From Henricia sp. BOLD:AAB3569 (taxonomy: Eukaryota > Echinodermata > Asteroidea > Spinulosida > Echinasteridae), in assembly GCA_037783545.1 (NCBI GenBank), contig JBBELK010000529.1, positions 186,001 to 250,000 of the forward strand: a stretch of 64,000 nucleotides of DNA, read 5' to 3'. How positions within the stretch are numbered: the stretch's first letter is position 1; each line of letters starts with the position of its first letter. Position numbers and translations under genes: made by a program. Of the stretch, positions 46,451-58,572 are shown piece after piece. The notes below the pieces were generated by a model that was not told the DNA's origin, made no database searches, and saw only the letters and a list, made by a program, of their open reading frames with translations.

Positions 46451-46611
46451 TAGACAAGCTTAGTATTACCTGGCTCGAATTTTTTCATGTGGTAATCTCT
46501 AAAAGATTAGGCTACCATGCACATGAACAATTTCGAGCCGAGGTAATTACCTTGTAACCTTGTCTAAAAGATTACCACATGAAAAATTTCGAGCCGAGGT
46601 AACCTTGTCTA
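46451..46611. repeat. Inverted repeat around GGCTCGAA
   Basis: 'gtattacctggctcgaattttttcatgtggtaa' at the left and its complement 'ttaccacatgaaaaatttcgagcc.aggtaa' at the right. A third copy of the same arm lies between them. Confidence 0.55.
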
Positions 46612-46896
46612 GGGTTGAGTGAAATGAACTTGTTATGATTCCTTGCTTATATTAATGGGGCTTAATCAAGTAACCATCCTTCTAATCTGATTGTTGTTTT
46701 CGCTTTCAGAATGGAGTCGTGTACTACCGTATGACGGCGGCTTCTTGGAAAAGGTAAATTGCGGATCTGTTAAAACTCTTAATTGGAAGAAATTCCTGAA
46801 AGATTTTACTTTAATACCTGCACTTTCAACTCTTTGTACAAGTCTTATGGACTTCATTAACAAAATTAAGGTTTTTTGTTATTTTATTTGTTTAGG

Positions 46897-47268
46897 TTGA
46901 ACAAAGATGTTAAGGAAATTACCTCCTGGAATCAATAGATAATCCAATTTTAAGATATATGTCCCACTTGCACTTTTGTCGGAAATGTTGCATTTCTGAG
47001 ATAAATAAATAATAAAACTACCGGTACTGCAGAGAGTACTAAGACAAAATCACAGCGAGTAAGCGCGACAATAGAGGCCGCTGCATTCAAGCGTAAATGG
47101 TTCATCTTGTGCACCAACTAAATGCAATTTTTGAAGAAGAAAATGTCATTTTTATTTAGAAAAGCAACATTTGCGACAAAATTGCATTTGGAAACTGGAA
47201 AGTATATCTTAGAATTGGATTATCTGTTGATTCCAAGAGGTAATTTCCTTAAAATCTTTGTTCAACCT
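46897..47268. repeat. GGTTGAACAAAGAT foldback
   Basis: 372 bp with ends GGTTGAACAAAGAT and ATCTTTGTTCAACC, and longer inner arms ('aaggaaattacctc.tggaatcaa'). It would lie inside the candidate transcript's intron. Confidence 0.6.
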
Positions 47269-48252
47269 ACTAAACAGTTTTTATTCAGGCTAAAATAATA
47301 TTTTCACAACAAAATTTTACTTTTTTAGCGGAAGATAAACTGTATGAATGAAATAATGCAGGTATTTAAGTAAAATAGGAAATAATTCTGTTTACTGGCT
47401 GCCACTTAATCTCCTTATGACTTAATAACCATCAAAATATTTGAAAGAGAAGTGAATTGTGCAGTAACAAACATTCACAAATTTTCTCGAAAATACTGCC
47501 CTGTTCCATAGATTTAACACACGGCGTCTCAGTGGCAACCAGTGAACGGAATTCATACCAAAACAAATTCTGATCATCTTCTCAACTTTTACCGAAACAT
47601 GAATTTTATAGTGGATAGTGTAATTTTTGAAAGAATTTACAAGTCGGACATCACATAAGCTTTCCTGCACTAAACCCATCGGACAACTGGGAATAATTCC
47701 CGGTATTTTTTCCCTTATACATTGAAAATACATTGCGTAAGCGCGACATAAGTTATTTTAAAGGAAAACAATTCTGATTAACTTCTCAACTCTTAACTAG
47801 AATTCTCTTATTTAATCCGCATAGGAACAATTAAAATTACCACAAAAAAATAATTAAACAAAAATGATGAGGCTATTTTGAATGATCATGGTTAGGGTTT
47901 TGGGAACCTTTTATTTATTTTATTAACAGCAATACTTTGTCTTTTCTCCTCAGGTTTTTGATCACCAGCCAAGGGTCCAGTTTAAATGTAAGTATCATAT
48001 AGTCTCTATTGTAACTTTAAAGATGCATTGTTTGAGCTTGGAGCCAATTTTACCATGAATATCTGGGCATGCAATTCTTAGGTTGATGTTAATTATATAA
48101 ATAGTACTGGAGTTTTATACATTCACCACCAAAGTAGGTACCTATATTGTTCTGTGTGGAGAGGCAATTTATGGTAAAATGCCTTGCCCAAAGGCACATC
48201 TACAACCTTTTGAATTAACCAAGGTATTGAGTACATGACACTTGACTGTTTG

Positions 48253-49353
48253 TACTTTTAGAAGGCTAAAAGTGTTTATTTGACATTTATATTGGGATGT
48301 TATCATTTTTATGTTACACTTTTAGCCCCTTAGCTTTTGAACCCCCATTCGTTGTGTTGAATTTTCCTGCACGACCAAGATGGCGGCCTTTCTGCAAAGT
48401 GAAATTTGACCTTCCAGTCAAAATTAAACATTGAAAAACTTACCATGGAAGACCCTGGAATCTCCAGAATGTTGTACCGTGGTCTATTCTCCCCGATAAT
48501 TCTTTTAAACAGGAAAAAAACTAGTCCAACGTCATTTTTCTTGACATTTTCCGAGCATACTGAAGGGAATAGCGTGATTTGAAGATTAACCAATTATTGC
48601 AAAGATATACCGCCCTCTTGTGGTCACCTCATTGTACTGCAGTGAGCAAGTTCGGGTGGGCGACTATGGGTAACTAGACTAACCTACCCCAGATGCTTGG
48701 TTCCTCTAGTCAGACTAGCTAGTCAAACCACGCAGCGTTCGGGTGACATAAAGCAAGTTCGGGCGGGTGAATATAGTTAACTAGACTAACTATATTCGAA
48801 CTATAGATGTCACTCGAATGCTGCGTCGTTTGACTAGCTAGTCTGACTAGAGGAACCAAGCCCCAGGGGTAGGTTAGTCTAGTTAACTATAGTCGCCCGC
48901 ACTGCCCATACCGACTATGGTTAAGTCTAGTCGCCCACCCGAACTTGTTCAGTGACGTCATACAATGAGGTGACCACAAGAGGGCGGTATATCTCCACCC
49001 TGGTTGGTTGTGCGCGTTCGAGTATTACATCCCGCTATTCTCTTCAGTATGCTCGGAAAATGTCAAGAAAAATGACGTTGGACTAGTTTTTTCCTGTTTA
49101 AAAGAATCATCGGGGAGAATAGACCACGGTACAATATTCTGGAGATTCCAGGGACTTCCATGGTAAGTTTTTCAATGTTTAATTTTGACTGGAAGGTAAA
49201 ATTTCACTTTGCAGAAAGGCCGCCATCTTGGTCGTGCAGGAAAATTCAACACAACGAATGGGGGTTCAAAAGCTAAGGGGCTAAAAGTGTAACATAAAAA
49301 TGATAACGTCCCAATATAAATGTCAAATAAACACTTTTAGCCTTCTAAAAGTA
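48253..49353. mobile_element. 1.1-kb near-perfect palindrome with 9-bp target duplication
   Basis: The element begins TACTTTTAGAAGG and ends CCTTCTAAAAGTA. Its outer 100 bases on each side differ at a single position, and complementarity continues (with a few indels) almost to the centre near 48,803. Flanks are GACTGTTTG at 48244-48252 and again at 49354-49362. A 9-bp duplication and very long terminal repeats fit Mutator-like (MULE) foldback elements. There is no transposase. The near identity of the arms suggests recent insertion or arm conversion. Confidence 0.8.
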
Positions 49354-49362
49354 GACTGTTTG

Positions 49363-50801
49363 GATATCTAAATTTCATATTAAAATTGACCCAGAATTTT
49401 TTTTTTTTTTTACTTGGTTTATTGATCATAAAAAGGCAAATCCTGGGTGTCCGTGCATGGTAATGAACCCCACGTATATTTTGAAGGAAAGAACTAACCT
49501 CCAAATTTAAATCTTGTGGCAAAAAGTAAAACTAAAACAAAATTGGAATATGTGGCCCTGCAATGACATGAAAGAAACTTGGCTTGAGAGATGATGAAAA
49601 TCAATACCTGCATTTTCCGGAAACCATTAGTTTTTGATAATTTTAAAACTAATTAAGTTGGGAAAATAACTAAATTATTGGCCTTTTCGCAATTTCATTG
49701 CTTGAGAAATCAGTGGCAAAATCAGTGTACACAAATAAATTTACTGATAAATTTCTGGTGTCCTTTAATAGCGCATTTCATGTCTCTTGACATCTCAATG
49801 CGAACCACCTCAATATTGATACATAGATCGGCAAGTGGCGGCTAAGCCAGAGAAATTGGGAAAATTCCCCTTCTCTTCCGAAAGAATGTTCTAGGATCTT
49901 TAAGATGCATTACACAATACTGGACCTTGGGCTTTACATCCCATCCACAGGATGGAGCAATTGGGGTAAAGTGCCTTGCTCAAGGGCACAAGTAGTCTGA
50001 AAACCACAACCTTCGGGTGTTTCCACCTGAAGTTTGTAAGTTAATGACCCAAACTGCCACGATACTTATAACTCATTCTGCAAATTACATGTACCTGCAC
50101 TATGCTATTAAAGAAGAAAATATAGCAACGTATAATCCGTATATCATCCTGAAACCTGTGCACATCAAGTTGAATTTGCGAAAAGGCTACATGAATACAT
50201 ACATCGACTTCACCTACTCATCTGTGTCAAAAGTCGGAAGGTTCCATGGCCACAATTTTCATTCAGACATGCTGGTAAATGTACAGCACAAAATCAAATA
50301 TGTTTGGCATGTAGATTAAACAAACTTTACTTATTGCATGTGCGAAGGGAATGAATTTACTTGCTGAAGTGGTTTAACATTGGAGTACAAACTGCATGTT
50401 ACAACATGAACCGTCTGCCATTATAATACATGTATTCCAGCAAACATATCAACATTCACTGTCCTTATAGGTACCCATTTACTCCTGGGTGGAGAGAACC
50501 CACATTTAGAATTAATCATTAGGGAGGTTTTCGCACCGTCACAGATACTGATACGTCATGACTTTATGCGCGTCTCGTGACGCGTAACCGTATATAGTAC
50601 ACATGTTTTCATATGCGTGAACCCACCCCTGTTTTCCGCTATACTACACATCCCCCAATCGATTAATCATAACAAATGACACATCACTGTAAAGAGGAAT
50701 AACAGGGCTTTCCAATGATACAAATTTCAAGGGAAATGATTTAGTAACAAGAGAAAAATCGTCAGTCAAACTTGACTTTCCGAACTTTTTTTGAGGAGTT
50801 A
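49363..50801. repeat. Gene-poor stretch with SINE pieces
   Basis: 49850-50005 matches SINE family C on the - strand ('gatggagcaattggggtaaagtgccttgctcaagggcac'), and 50468-50503 has 'ggtacccatttactcctgggtggagaga'. The short open frame across the SINE edge is not supported as a gene. Confidence 0.45.
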
Positions 50802-51031
50802 AGCATGGTAGTCATCTACAGGGGGCACCTTATAATAGTACATGTACAGCATTTGTTTCAAATTTTTCTGAAAGTTCCTTTTTACAGGGGGAAAATGTAT
50901 GTTACGTGTGTGACGTCAGAAATGTCACACACGTAACAGACATTTTTCCCTGTAAAAAGAAATTTTCAAGTAAATTTGAGACAAATGCTGTATTATTATA
51001 TAAGGTGACCCCTGTAGATGACTTCCATGCT
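50802..51031. repeat. Foldback of 230 bp
   Basis: Arms begin AGCATGGTAGTCATCTACAG and end CTGTAGATGACTTCCATGC. The inner parts 'acagcatttgttt', 'ttacaggg.gaaaatgt' and 'gttacgtgtgtgac' pair with the other arm. It lies about 230 bp before the candidate exon at 51261. Confidence 0.7.
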
Positions 51032-52129
51032 ATATTAATGCAAAAGTATTCACCAACAGGAAATTTATTGAACATAATACAGTTCAAAAAGCTACACATG
51101 ATTTCCAGCTAAAAAGTACTTTTTTGTACGACTGGTAAACTGTTTTAGGCAAATGGAATAAGTTATGAGAAATTTAACTCAAAAATCATTTTGTTTTGGT
51201 ATGAAATGCATTGTAAATTGTGTTGATCTGAAATTAATTGTTGTAATTTTCTTTTTCAGAAATGGGAGCTCATGATGTTGCAGTCAAGTCCACCACAAGT
51301 CCCTGGGTCTTAATTCAAGTCACAGGCTACTCAAATGAATTCAACAAAGGCATTCGTTTGTGCATGCTCATCCTTTGCTTCTGGACGTTTGACTACAACC
51401 TCGGTTCCAGACGGAATAGTTTTTAAATCTTTTCGCGAGTGATGTCTTTGTGCCGTGGTACGTCGTAATCTGGAACAAATTGCCGATGGTATTGTCAATT
51501 GGGTATGTAGACAGAAAACTTGAGAAAGTCAATTTTCAGTTTATCGTCATGTTGTTAATAACAATATGTAACTTAATTGTGATTTACCAAGTTACAAATG
51601 TTGTGTTTTACTGATTTGTTTCTTGAAATTGCAGTTATCGTTTGTAATTATATTTTCTTGTTTTACAGTGAATGTTTAATAAATCATTTTAATTGTATTT
51701 CTTTGTACACCATTTTTATTAATGTTTTCTTTAACAGTTAAAGGAGGGAAACCTCCACTTCAATACGTTAGAAAATCGTACAGGGGGCAACCCCTGTTCG
51801 ATTTTCAAATTTAAAATTTGGACCACCGAACCCTGGACTATCTGTAAAGACAATAGCAATTAGGACCTTGCATAAATTAAGTTAATGAACATTTTACTTG
51901 AATATATTACTTGGTTTACTTATTGGAGTACAGAATAAAATGAGACTTGTTTACAAATGAAACTTTTGTTGTCAGTGACTTTTATTTTGACTTTGGAAGT
52001 TACTTTAACTACAAATAACACTACTTAAATAAGATTGTTTACAAACATTACTATATTTGTTAAAGTACATTTAACAATGCTACAAGAGAAATAAATACAA
52101 TTGGTTGTTGCTAAATAAAGACAAGAATA

Positions 52130-52580
52130 TTAAGTACAAGTCAATGTTTACAAACTGATAGTCATTTTTTGAGAAAATAATTTGAGCAAGTTTTGGTTTG
52201 TTTACAAACTGATAGTCATTTTTTGAGAAAATAATTTGAGCAAGTTTTGGTTTGTTTACAAACTGATAGTCATTTTTGAGACACTGAAGAGTTGTGTGCT
52301 TAGGGATGGATAGAAGATTCAATGTTTACAAACTGTTTTTGGAGAGAGGCTTGAACAAATTTAGGACAGCTTGTTTGTTTACAAGCTGTTAGTCATTTTT
52401 TTGAGACATTGAAGAGTTGTGCTTAGGAACTGACTGTAGGATGGATAAAAGGTTTTCTTCTGTTGATTCAATGTTTACAAACTGATAGTCATTTTTGAGA
52501 CACTGAAGAGTTGTGTGCTTAGGGACTGATAGATGGAAGGTTGAGTTGATTCAATGTTTACAAACTGTTTTTGGAAAGAG
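52130..52580. repeat. 54-bp tandem repeat and diverged relatives
   Basis: TTTACAAACTGATAGTCATT recurs at 52147, 52201 and 52255 with an exact 54-bp period, and in looser form at 52330, 52375, 52475 and 52555. As 54 is divisible by three, an 18-residue repeat opens on the - strand. Confidence 0.75.
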
Positions 52581-55500
52581 GCTTGGACAGCAGAGCTTCT
52601 TGTTGTTGCTTTGGGTTTTTTTTGGGATCTCTGTGGCAGAAGGTTTAATATCATCCTGATTTCTTCAACTTGTGTCTGCGGGGGGAAAAGTAAAAAGTTT
52701 TTAAACAGTATAGTAAATATACAGATGGCACAAATGCAACATTTCCATATTTGTTGAATCAGATAATGTTTTTCTATGCTGTAAACTCAGGCATGCAACT
52801 GTGTTACAAGGGAAATACAAACAAATCTCCGACTTTGTACAGTGTTTTTTAAATTTTCGATGGTGCAGATGAGGAAAAGTTGCATGCCTGTAAACTGCAA
52901 CTTATAAAGGCCCAACGGTCATTTTTCGAAAACTGGAGATACTTCATACAGTAAAGAGGGCATTTTGGCAATACAGACCATATTTTCGAGAAAATACCTT
53001 TGTCTGGTCTCAAAATAAAAGAAATAAGTTTCAGTTGTTCTGAAGAGACAACTTAGGCCCAAAAAGGGTTACAAATAGTGTGACAACATGCCTTTCTAAA
53101 AACCCTGTGATCAAATTTCCAATATACGCTCGTAACCGGGACAGACACGAATTACGAGTGTATATTGGAAATTGGTATACAGGGTTTTTAGAAAGGCATG
53201 TTGTCACACTATTTGTAACCCTTTTTGGGCCCAAGTTATCTCTTCAGAACAACTGAAACTTATTTCTTTTATTTTGAGACCAGACAAAGGCATTTCCTGG
53301 AAAATGCCAGTATATTGGGGCTCACCGTTGGTCAATCTTGGCCACTCTGAAGACTATGCAGTGAGGTCTGCCAAAACAGATCTTGAAAATATTCAGCTCC
53401 TGGTCGACATCGCTTGGCACAAACGTCTTTGTCACCTGTCACAAATTAAGAAATCATAAACGACTACGTTATAAAATGCTGCAAGTTTAGAGAAAATTAA
53501 AAGTTGATGAATTTTTCAATTTGGCTGGAAAAATGAAGACACGTTAGGTGAGAGGCATTTCCGCAAATATTTGAATGTGTAGTGGAATCTTCCCCAATGA
53601 GTGTTCACTGTATAAACTGCAGGCTACATTCACAATCAGAGTTGATTGGGATGGTAGAGACGACCCTACCGGGGTACATCAGTATGGATTTTCAGCAAAG
53701 ACAAAGATTTATAATTTAACTTTGAAACGTACCAAAACAGGTTGGAAACTGGCAAAAAAAATTTTGCTGATTATTTCTGAGACATTTTTTAAAAAGTCAT
53801 ATATTTTTATGCCGATTTGTGCAAATAACTGCTGGACTAACCCCTTGTGATTTAAAAAAAAAATTATTGTCATAAAATTGACCCAAAATGGATTTGCAGT
53901 AAAGATGAACAGAACAATGGACTGTGACTTACTGATACTGTAGGTCAACACTGGCCAGATTTCTTCTCCCAGCAAATCTCAACATGATGGGTGGTGCATA
54001 TGAACAGTAGCCACAGACTAAAAGGGAAAGAAAATATATAAGTTAACTAAGTTACAGTACTTACAAATCAGAGCTACATGTAAGACTTCAAACCAAATAT
54101 CTAACACTAAAGTGGAAAATGTGTGGAGGTATGAATGAACTTAATGCATTTTATGAAAGCAGAATTGATCCAAACAAAAGATGGTTTATTTTAGCTACAG
54201 TGTGTAGTTCATCTACACTGCTACAACCGCAGCAATGCTATCATCTAACTAAATATGACGGTGCCAAAACAAAAATGTGTGGCCTGTCTAATATGTTTGT
54301 CAACTTGTCCAATTCCTTTCTCGTTTTAGTGAAAGCAAATTTTCAGTTTGCGTACATACGCATTGGCTTGGACCCTCGCCCCCTGCCACCCTGTACGCAA
54401 TGTCAACAACAACACCACCCCCCCCCCCCCCCCCTCCTTTATGGACGGCCCCTAACAGAGACATGATGATCAACAAAACAAAGTTTTCAAAAATCTTTGA
54501 AAGGTGTATTCAACTCTTGTAGCTTTTTGGCTGGAAGTAAATGTTTTTGGACTCTTGAGCCACTGTGAGTAACATGCCGTAGTAGAAACAAACATATTTG
54601 GGAAATATGGTACCGGTATGTAAATGAGCAATTTTTAAAATTAAAATTTTGATAAGGATAGTACACCTGGTGTCAGTATTAACTCATTCCATTCAATGCA
54701 TTGGGGCATTCTGGGTAGCATCATGATGAAACCATGGCCACTATGTGACTCCTAAAAATTAAAACTGGAACTCAGTTTCAGGGGTATACACCATGCATGA
54801 ATAAACATGAGAAAATATTGGGGCATTCTGGGTAGCATCATGATAAAACCATGGCCATGATGTGACTTCCAAAAAACAAAAAGGGAACTCGGTTTCAGAG
54901 AGACACCATGCATGAATAAACATGAGAAAATATTGGGGCATTCTGGGTAACATCATGATGAAACCATGGCCATGATGTGACTTCCAAAAAACAAAACTGG
55001 AACTCAGTTTCAGAGGGACACCATGCATGAATAAACATGAGAAAATATTGGGGCATTCTGGGTAACATCATGATGAAACCATGGCCATGATGTGACTTCT
55101 AAAAAACAAAACTGGAACTCTGCTTCAGGGGAACACCATACATGAGCAAGGGCAAAATAGTATATTTAGCATGCTGCAGTGACATGTAAATGAGTAGCAG
55201 ATTTGCATAATTTTGATTAAGGCAAGAACAGTACATCAATATGTCAGTATTAATTAATGGTGCAGTAATATGTAAATGAAGCATTTATTTGCATAAATTT
55301 GAATACGAACAATTGAATACTACACAAACTATTAAAGTTAAATGCCTGCTGCAAGATAGACTACTCTACCAGGGGCTGACCTCCGTAGAAATTCAAGGTG
55401 CCATTTTAGTAAGCAAACTACCGGTAGATGCGCCTCATGTCCGTTTGACATGACTCTCGCGGTTGCTGATTTTTTTCTTATCCCATAGTTTGGTTGTTTC

Positions 55501-57034
55501 ATTTCAATGGTGATTAGGTACAATACCAAACATTGTGTTTGTTACTTTGCTCAGTTGCGGTCCCATGCAACAATATGAGAACAATTGGGTTCTTGGGGGA
55601 AAACCTGAGGGAGTATACCACTGTGCCTTATAGCTCAGATGGTAGACATGCAGGGTAGACCGTCTGCCTGGTGTGTCATAGGTCTTGGGAAAAATCCGAG
55701 GGTGTACATGTATACTACTGTGCCTTATAGCTCAGCTGGTGGAGCATCTGCCCGGTGTGTCAGAGGTCTTGGGGAAAACCCGAGGGAGTATACCACTGTG
55801 CCTTATAGCTCAGCTGGTGGAGCATCTGCCCGGTGTGTCAGAGGTCTTGGGGAAAACCCGAGGGAGTATACCACTGTGCCCTATAGCTCAGCTGGTGGAG
55901 CGTCTGCCCGGTGTGTCAGAGGTCTTAGGGAAAACCTGAGGGAGTATACCACTGTGCCTTATAGCTCAGCTGGTAGAACATCTGCCCGGTGTGTCAGAGG
56001 TCTTGGGGAAAACCTGAGGGAGTATACCACTGTGCCTTATAGCTCAGCTGGTGGAGCGTCTGCCCGGTGTGTCAGAGGTCTTAGGGAAAACCTGAGGGAG
56101 TATACCACTGTGCCTTATACATGTAGCTCAGCTGGTAGAGCATCTGCCCGGTGTGTCAGAGGTCTTGGGGAAAACCTGAGGGAGTATACCACTGTGCCTT
56201 ATAGCTCAGCTGGTAGAGCATCTGCCTGGTGTGTCAGAGGTCTTGGGGAAAATCTGAGGGTGTATACCACTGTGCCTTATAGCTCAGCTGGTAGAGCGTC
56301 TGTCTGGTGAGTTAGAGGTCTTGGGGAAAATCTGAGGGAGTATACCACTTTGCCTTATAGCTCAGCTGGTAGAGCATCTGCCTGGTGTGGCAGAGGTCTT
56401 GGAGAAAATCTGAGGGAGTATACCACTGTGCCTTATAGCTCAGATGGTAGAGCTTCTGCCCAGTGAGTCACAGGTGTCAGGTTGGAATCCCGATAAAGCC
56501 CTTACGACTTTTCTCTCATCCCAAGTGTGGATGCCGCTGTACATGTAACTATTCGCCGCGACACAGATTACACTACGAGAGGCATGTCAAACCGACACAA
56601 GGCGCGTCTAGTTTGCTTATTACTAAAATGGTGCCTTTACATACTTCACTTTATTGAATTGATTCCGCATGGGTGGGCTATCTTGCACTTTTGCTGCTAT
56701 ATCATCTTTGAGGAAGCCCTACCCATGCATGCCTATAAGCGGAAGCTAGACAAGTTTTAATACAGTGGAAAGTCACCATAAATGGGCATCGTATCTGAAC
56801 CATACAAGTGTTTGTTTTGGTGGCGTTTGACGCGAACAAATGATTGGGAGCCATGAGCGATGTTCACTGTAGCTGAATGTTCTTTTTGGTGTTCATTATA
56901 GCGAATTTCCACTGTAATAAATTGGAATAATGGCCAAAAACTCACCTCTCCTGTGTTTTCAGTATCCATGGCAACACGTCCATTTTTGTAGTGTGTAATA
57001 TGAAGCTCCACAGTCTGTGGGCTCCATCTCCAAT
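52475..57034 (-). CDS. Weak candidate: 3' exons of an unrecognised - strand gene
   Basis: Four segments have - strand AG...GT borders and an open frame: 57034-56946 (WRWSPQTVELHITHYKNGRV...), 54017-53933 (CGYCSYAPPIMLRFAGRRN...), 53435-53326 (VTKTFVPSDVDQELNIFK...) and a last one 52675-52475 ending in TAA. A TTTATT (AATAAA on the - strand) is at 51981-51986. The phases do not all join as drawn, so exons are missing or some of these are chance. No family is recognised. Confidence 0.2.
52930..53310. repeat. Full foldback with AGGGTTTTTAGAAAGGCATG arms
   Basis: Left arm (about 52970-53125) and right arm (53150-53310) are near-perfect complements, including 'gtctggtctcaaaataaaag' and 'tgtgacaacatgcctttcta'. 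Half and related copies are at 40770-40955 and 38037-38445. Confidence 0.75.
54701..55140. repeat. 115-bp tandem repeat, four units
   Basis: TTGGGGCATTCTGGGTA starts units at 54701, 54818, 54933 and 55048. Each contains 'catcatgatgaaaccatggcca' and 'ccatgcatgaataaacatgag'. A poly-C run (54418-54434) lies just upstream. Confidence 0.8.
55490..56530 (+). repeat. Second 78-bp tandem array of tRNA-like 5' halves (11 units)
   Basis: Eleven 'tatagctcagctggtggagc' units between about 55630 and 56505. They are preceded by the SINE 5' part also seen at 31073 ('tttgttactttgctcagttgcggtcccatgcaac'). Only the last unit runs on into a B-box-like GGTTGGAATCCC and the 'tttctctcatcccaagt' tail, so the array is one SINE whose tRNA 5' half has been multiplied. 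The 223-residue open frame at 55639-56310 is produced by the 78-bp period. Confidence 0.85.
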
Positions 57035-57040
57035 CTGTGA

Positions 57041-58079
57041 ATACATAATGAAAAAAAATTAGCAACTGTGACAGAAATGCAACCAATCCAGGCTTTGACA
57101 TTAACCAAAGTCACCAAGGCAAATGGCCTCATGCCCTGCCGAGTTGGCCCCGATGCCCCTTCAAGGTACACACTTTCTGTAAAGCTATACTTTCTGATAA
57201 GCTGATAGCAAAAAAAGGACATGTCAAATTGACCTCTCGTGCTCCTTGATCCTGTTTTGCATCTTCCATTTTTATGCGCAAGTTAATTTTAGCTTTGTTT
57301 ACAAAACTAGCCCCTGTTTAGCCAGGTGTGAAATTCCCAACATGATGACGACGTTAATGAAAACTCGAAACCTATGTCTACCGATATTTCAATATTTGTG
57401 AGCCAATTTTCTAAAAATACTACAATTTTCATTTTATCTACAATTTTATGAGTGTCTACTTTTTCTGATACACCCTGTATAACTTCAAATGTTGATAACT
57501 TAATATATCTTCAAGCAAACTTGAATCCGTCGTTTTGATTGGTGGATCCATGGCAACCAACAGTGTGATAATGTTTCATGTAATACTCTTCCGATTCTCA
57601 TATTGTACTTGCAGAGTGTGCGTGTTATTAGTGCGTCAATTTTGCTTGAAGATAATATTAGTTATCCCGCGAGCACGAGTGGAATACGGCATTATCATGA
57701 TTATGTAGGAACGTGACAGTCAGATGTCACGTGACCACATTCGTGTGACTAACTATGTTCCTTTTTTTGTCTGTCGCCTGAGGTGTATGATTTTTAAACA
57801 TTTATATCTGGGAGGTTTTAATTTTGTCAAAATTAGTTAGTCGTACATTATTACATAATGAAACTATTTATAGCCGGATACCCAAAATTTTGGAATCGTC
57901 CAGATTGTACTGTTACATTGTTTTAAATTTAAATAAAGAAATTTATATTGATAAAATTCTCACTTTGTCTGTTTTGTTAGTTCGCTTTATTTGTATTTCT
58001 TCTTTCAAACAAACAAATAAGAAAGAAAGAACCTGCAGTAAAACCCCCGTTGATCATTTTAAATTTAATTTGCTTAAGG
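57041..58079. other. Gene-poor stretch
   Basis: 57090-57170 shares 'aaatggcctcatgc.ctgc.gagttggccccgatgc' in inverted form with 23735-23800, so it is an old repeat. Otherwise no exon or RNA gene is seen. Confidence 0.4.
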
Positions 58080-58195
58080 GCGGTCTGGTTGGCGTAGTGG
58101 TTCTTTCCTCGCCTTTCCTCTGGCGTACCCGTTTCAAATCCTGGGCGTGTATGTGGATTGGGTTTACACCTAGAACTATGGGGGATAAATAATGT
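58080..58195 (+). repeat. SINE family A tRNA-like head
   Basis: 'ggtctggttggcgtagtggt' (A-box-like) to 'cgtttcaaatcctgggcg' (B-box-like), then 'atgtggattgggtt', the complement of the family A body at 2890. Confidence 0.5.
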
Positions 58196-58438
58196 ATCGC
58201 CCATAGGTAATGTTTTTTTCCAATATGGCGGCGCCTAAACTTTAAGATCGGACAGAAACGTTTTCGGCTAGCGCAATAATCCGCTGCCCAATCGCCACCA
58301 AACTCCGTCTGATAGTTCTTGAGACACTCACCTTGCGTGTGTCTACAGAATTTCGGTACCATTTGTCCATTAAATTCTCCTTAAAAAATGTTGGGAAATG
58401 AACGGGAACATGTGCGATGCGTCAACATTCGTGATCCA

Positions 58439-58556
58439 GGCATTCGGTAAAAGCCGGAGTTGCCGGAACTCCCGGAGTTGCCGGAACTGCTTGGATTTTT
58501 TATTGGTCCCAGCTGTTCCGGCAACTCCGGGAGTTCCGGCTTTTATCGAATGCCCA
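58439..58556. repeat. Small GC-rich palindrome GCCGGAGTTGCCGGAACT
   Basis: 'gcattcggtaaaagccgg' pairs with 'ccggcttttatcgaatgc', and 'agttgccggaa'/'ttccggcaact' inside. It lies inside the larger foldback. Confidence 0.65.
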
Positions 58557-58572
58557 GGGCTCGAAATAGACT

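Larger units (their letters stand above)
46070..51690 (+). ncRNA. Candidate small spliced transcript (non-coding or micropeptide)
   Basis: Possible exons, from splice signals only: a CpG-richer first exon about 46070-46234 (donor TTTTAG|GTACGT), 46711-46754 (after TTTTCGCTTTCAG, donor AAAAG|GTAAAT), 47955-47988 (after TTTTCTCCTCAG, donor AAAT|GTAAGT) and 51261-51690 (after TTTCTTTTTCAG, with AATAAA near 51679). The last three join in one frame and could give about 36 residues from the ATG in exon 2, ending PPQVPGS. No homologue is recognised. It may equally be non-coding, or a chance set of splice sites. Confidence 0.25.

Noticed and set aside
55639-56310. 223-residue repetitive open frame
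   Set aside because: Same cause as the first array. The repeated peptide is a translation of the A-box segment.
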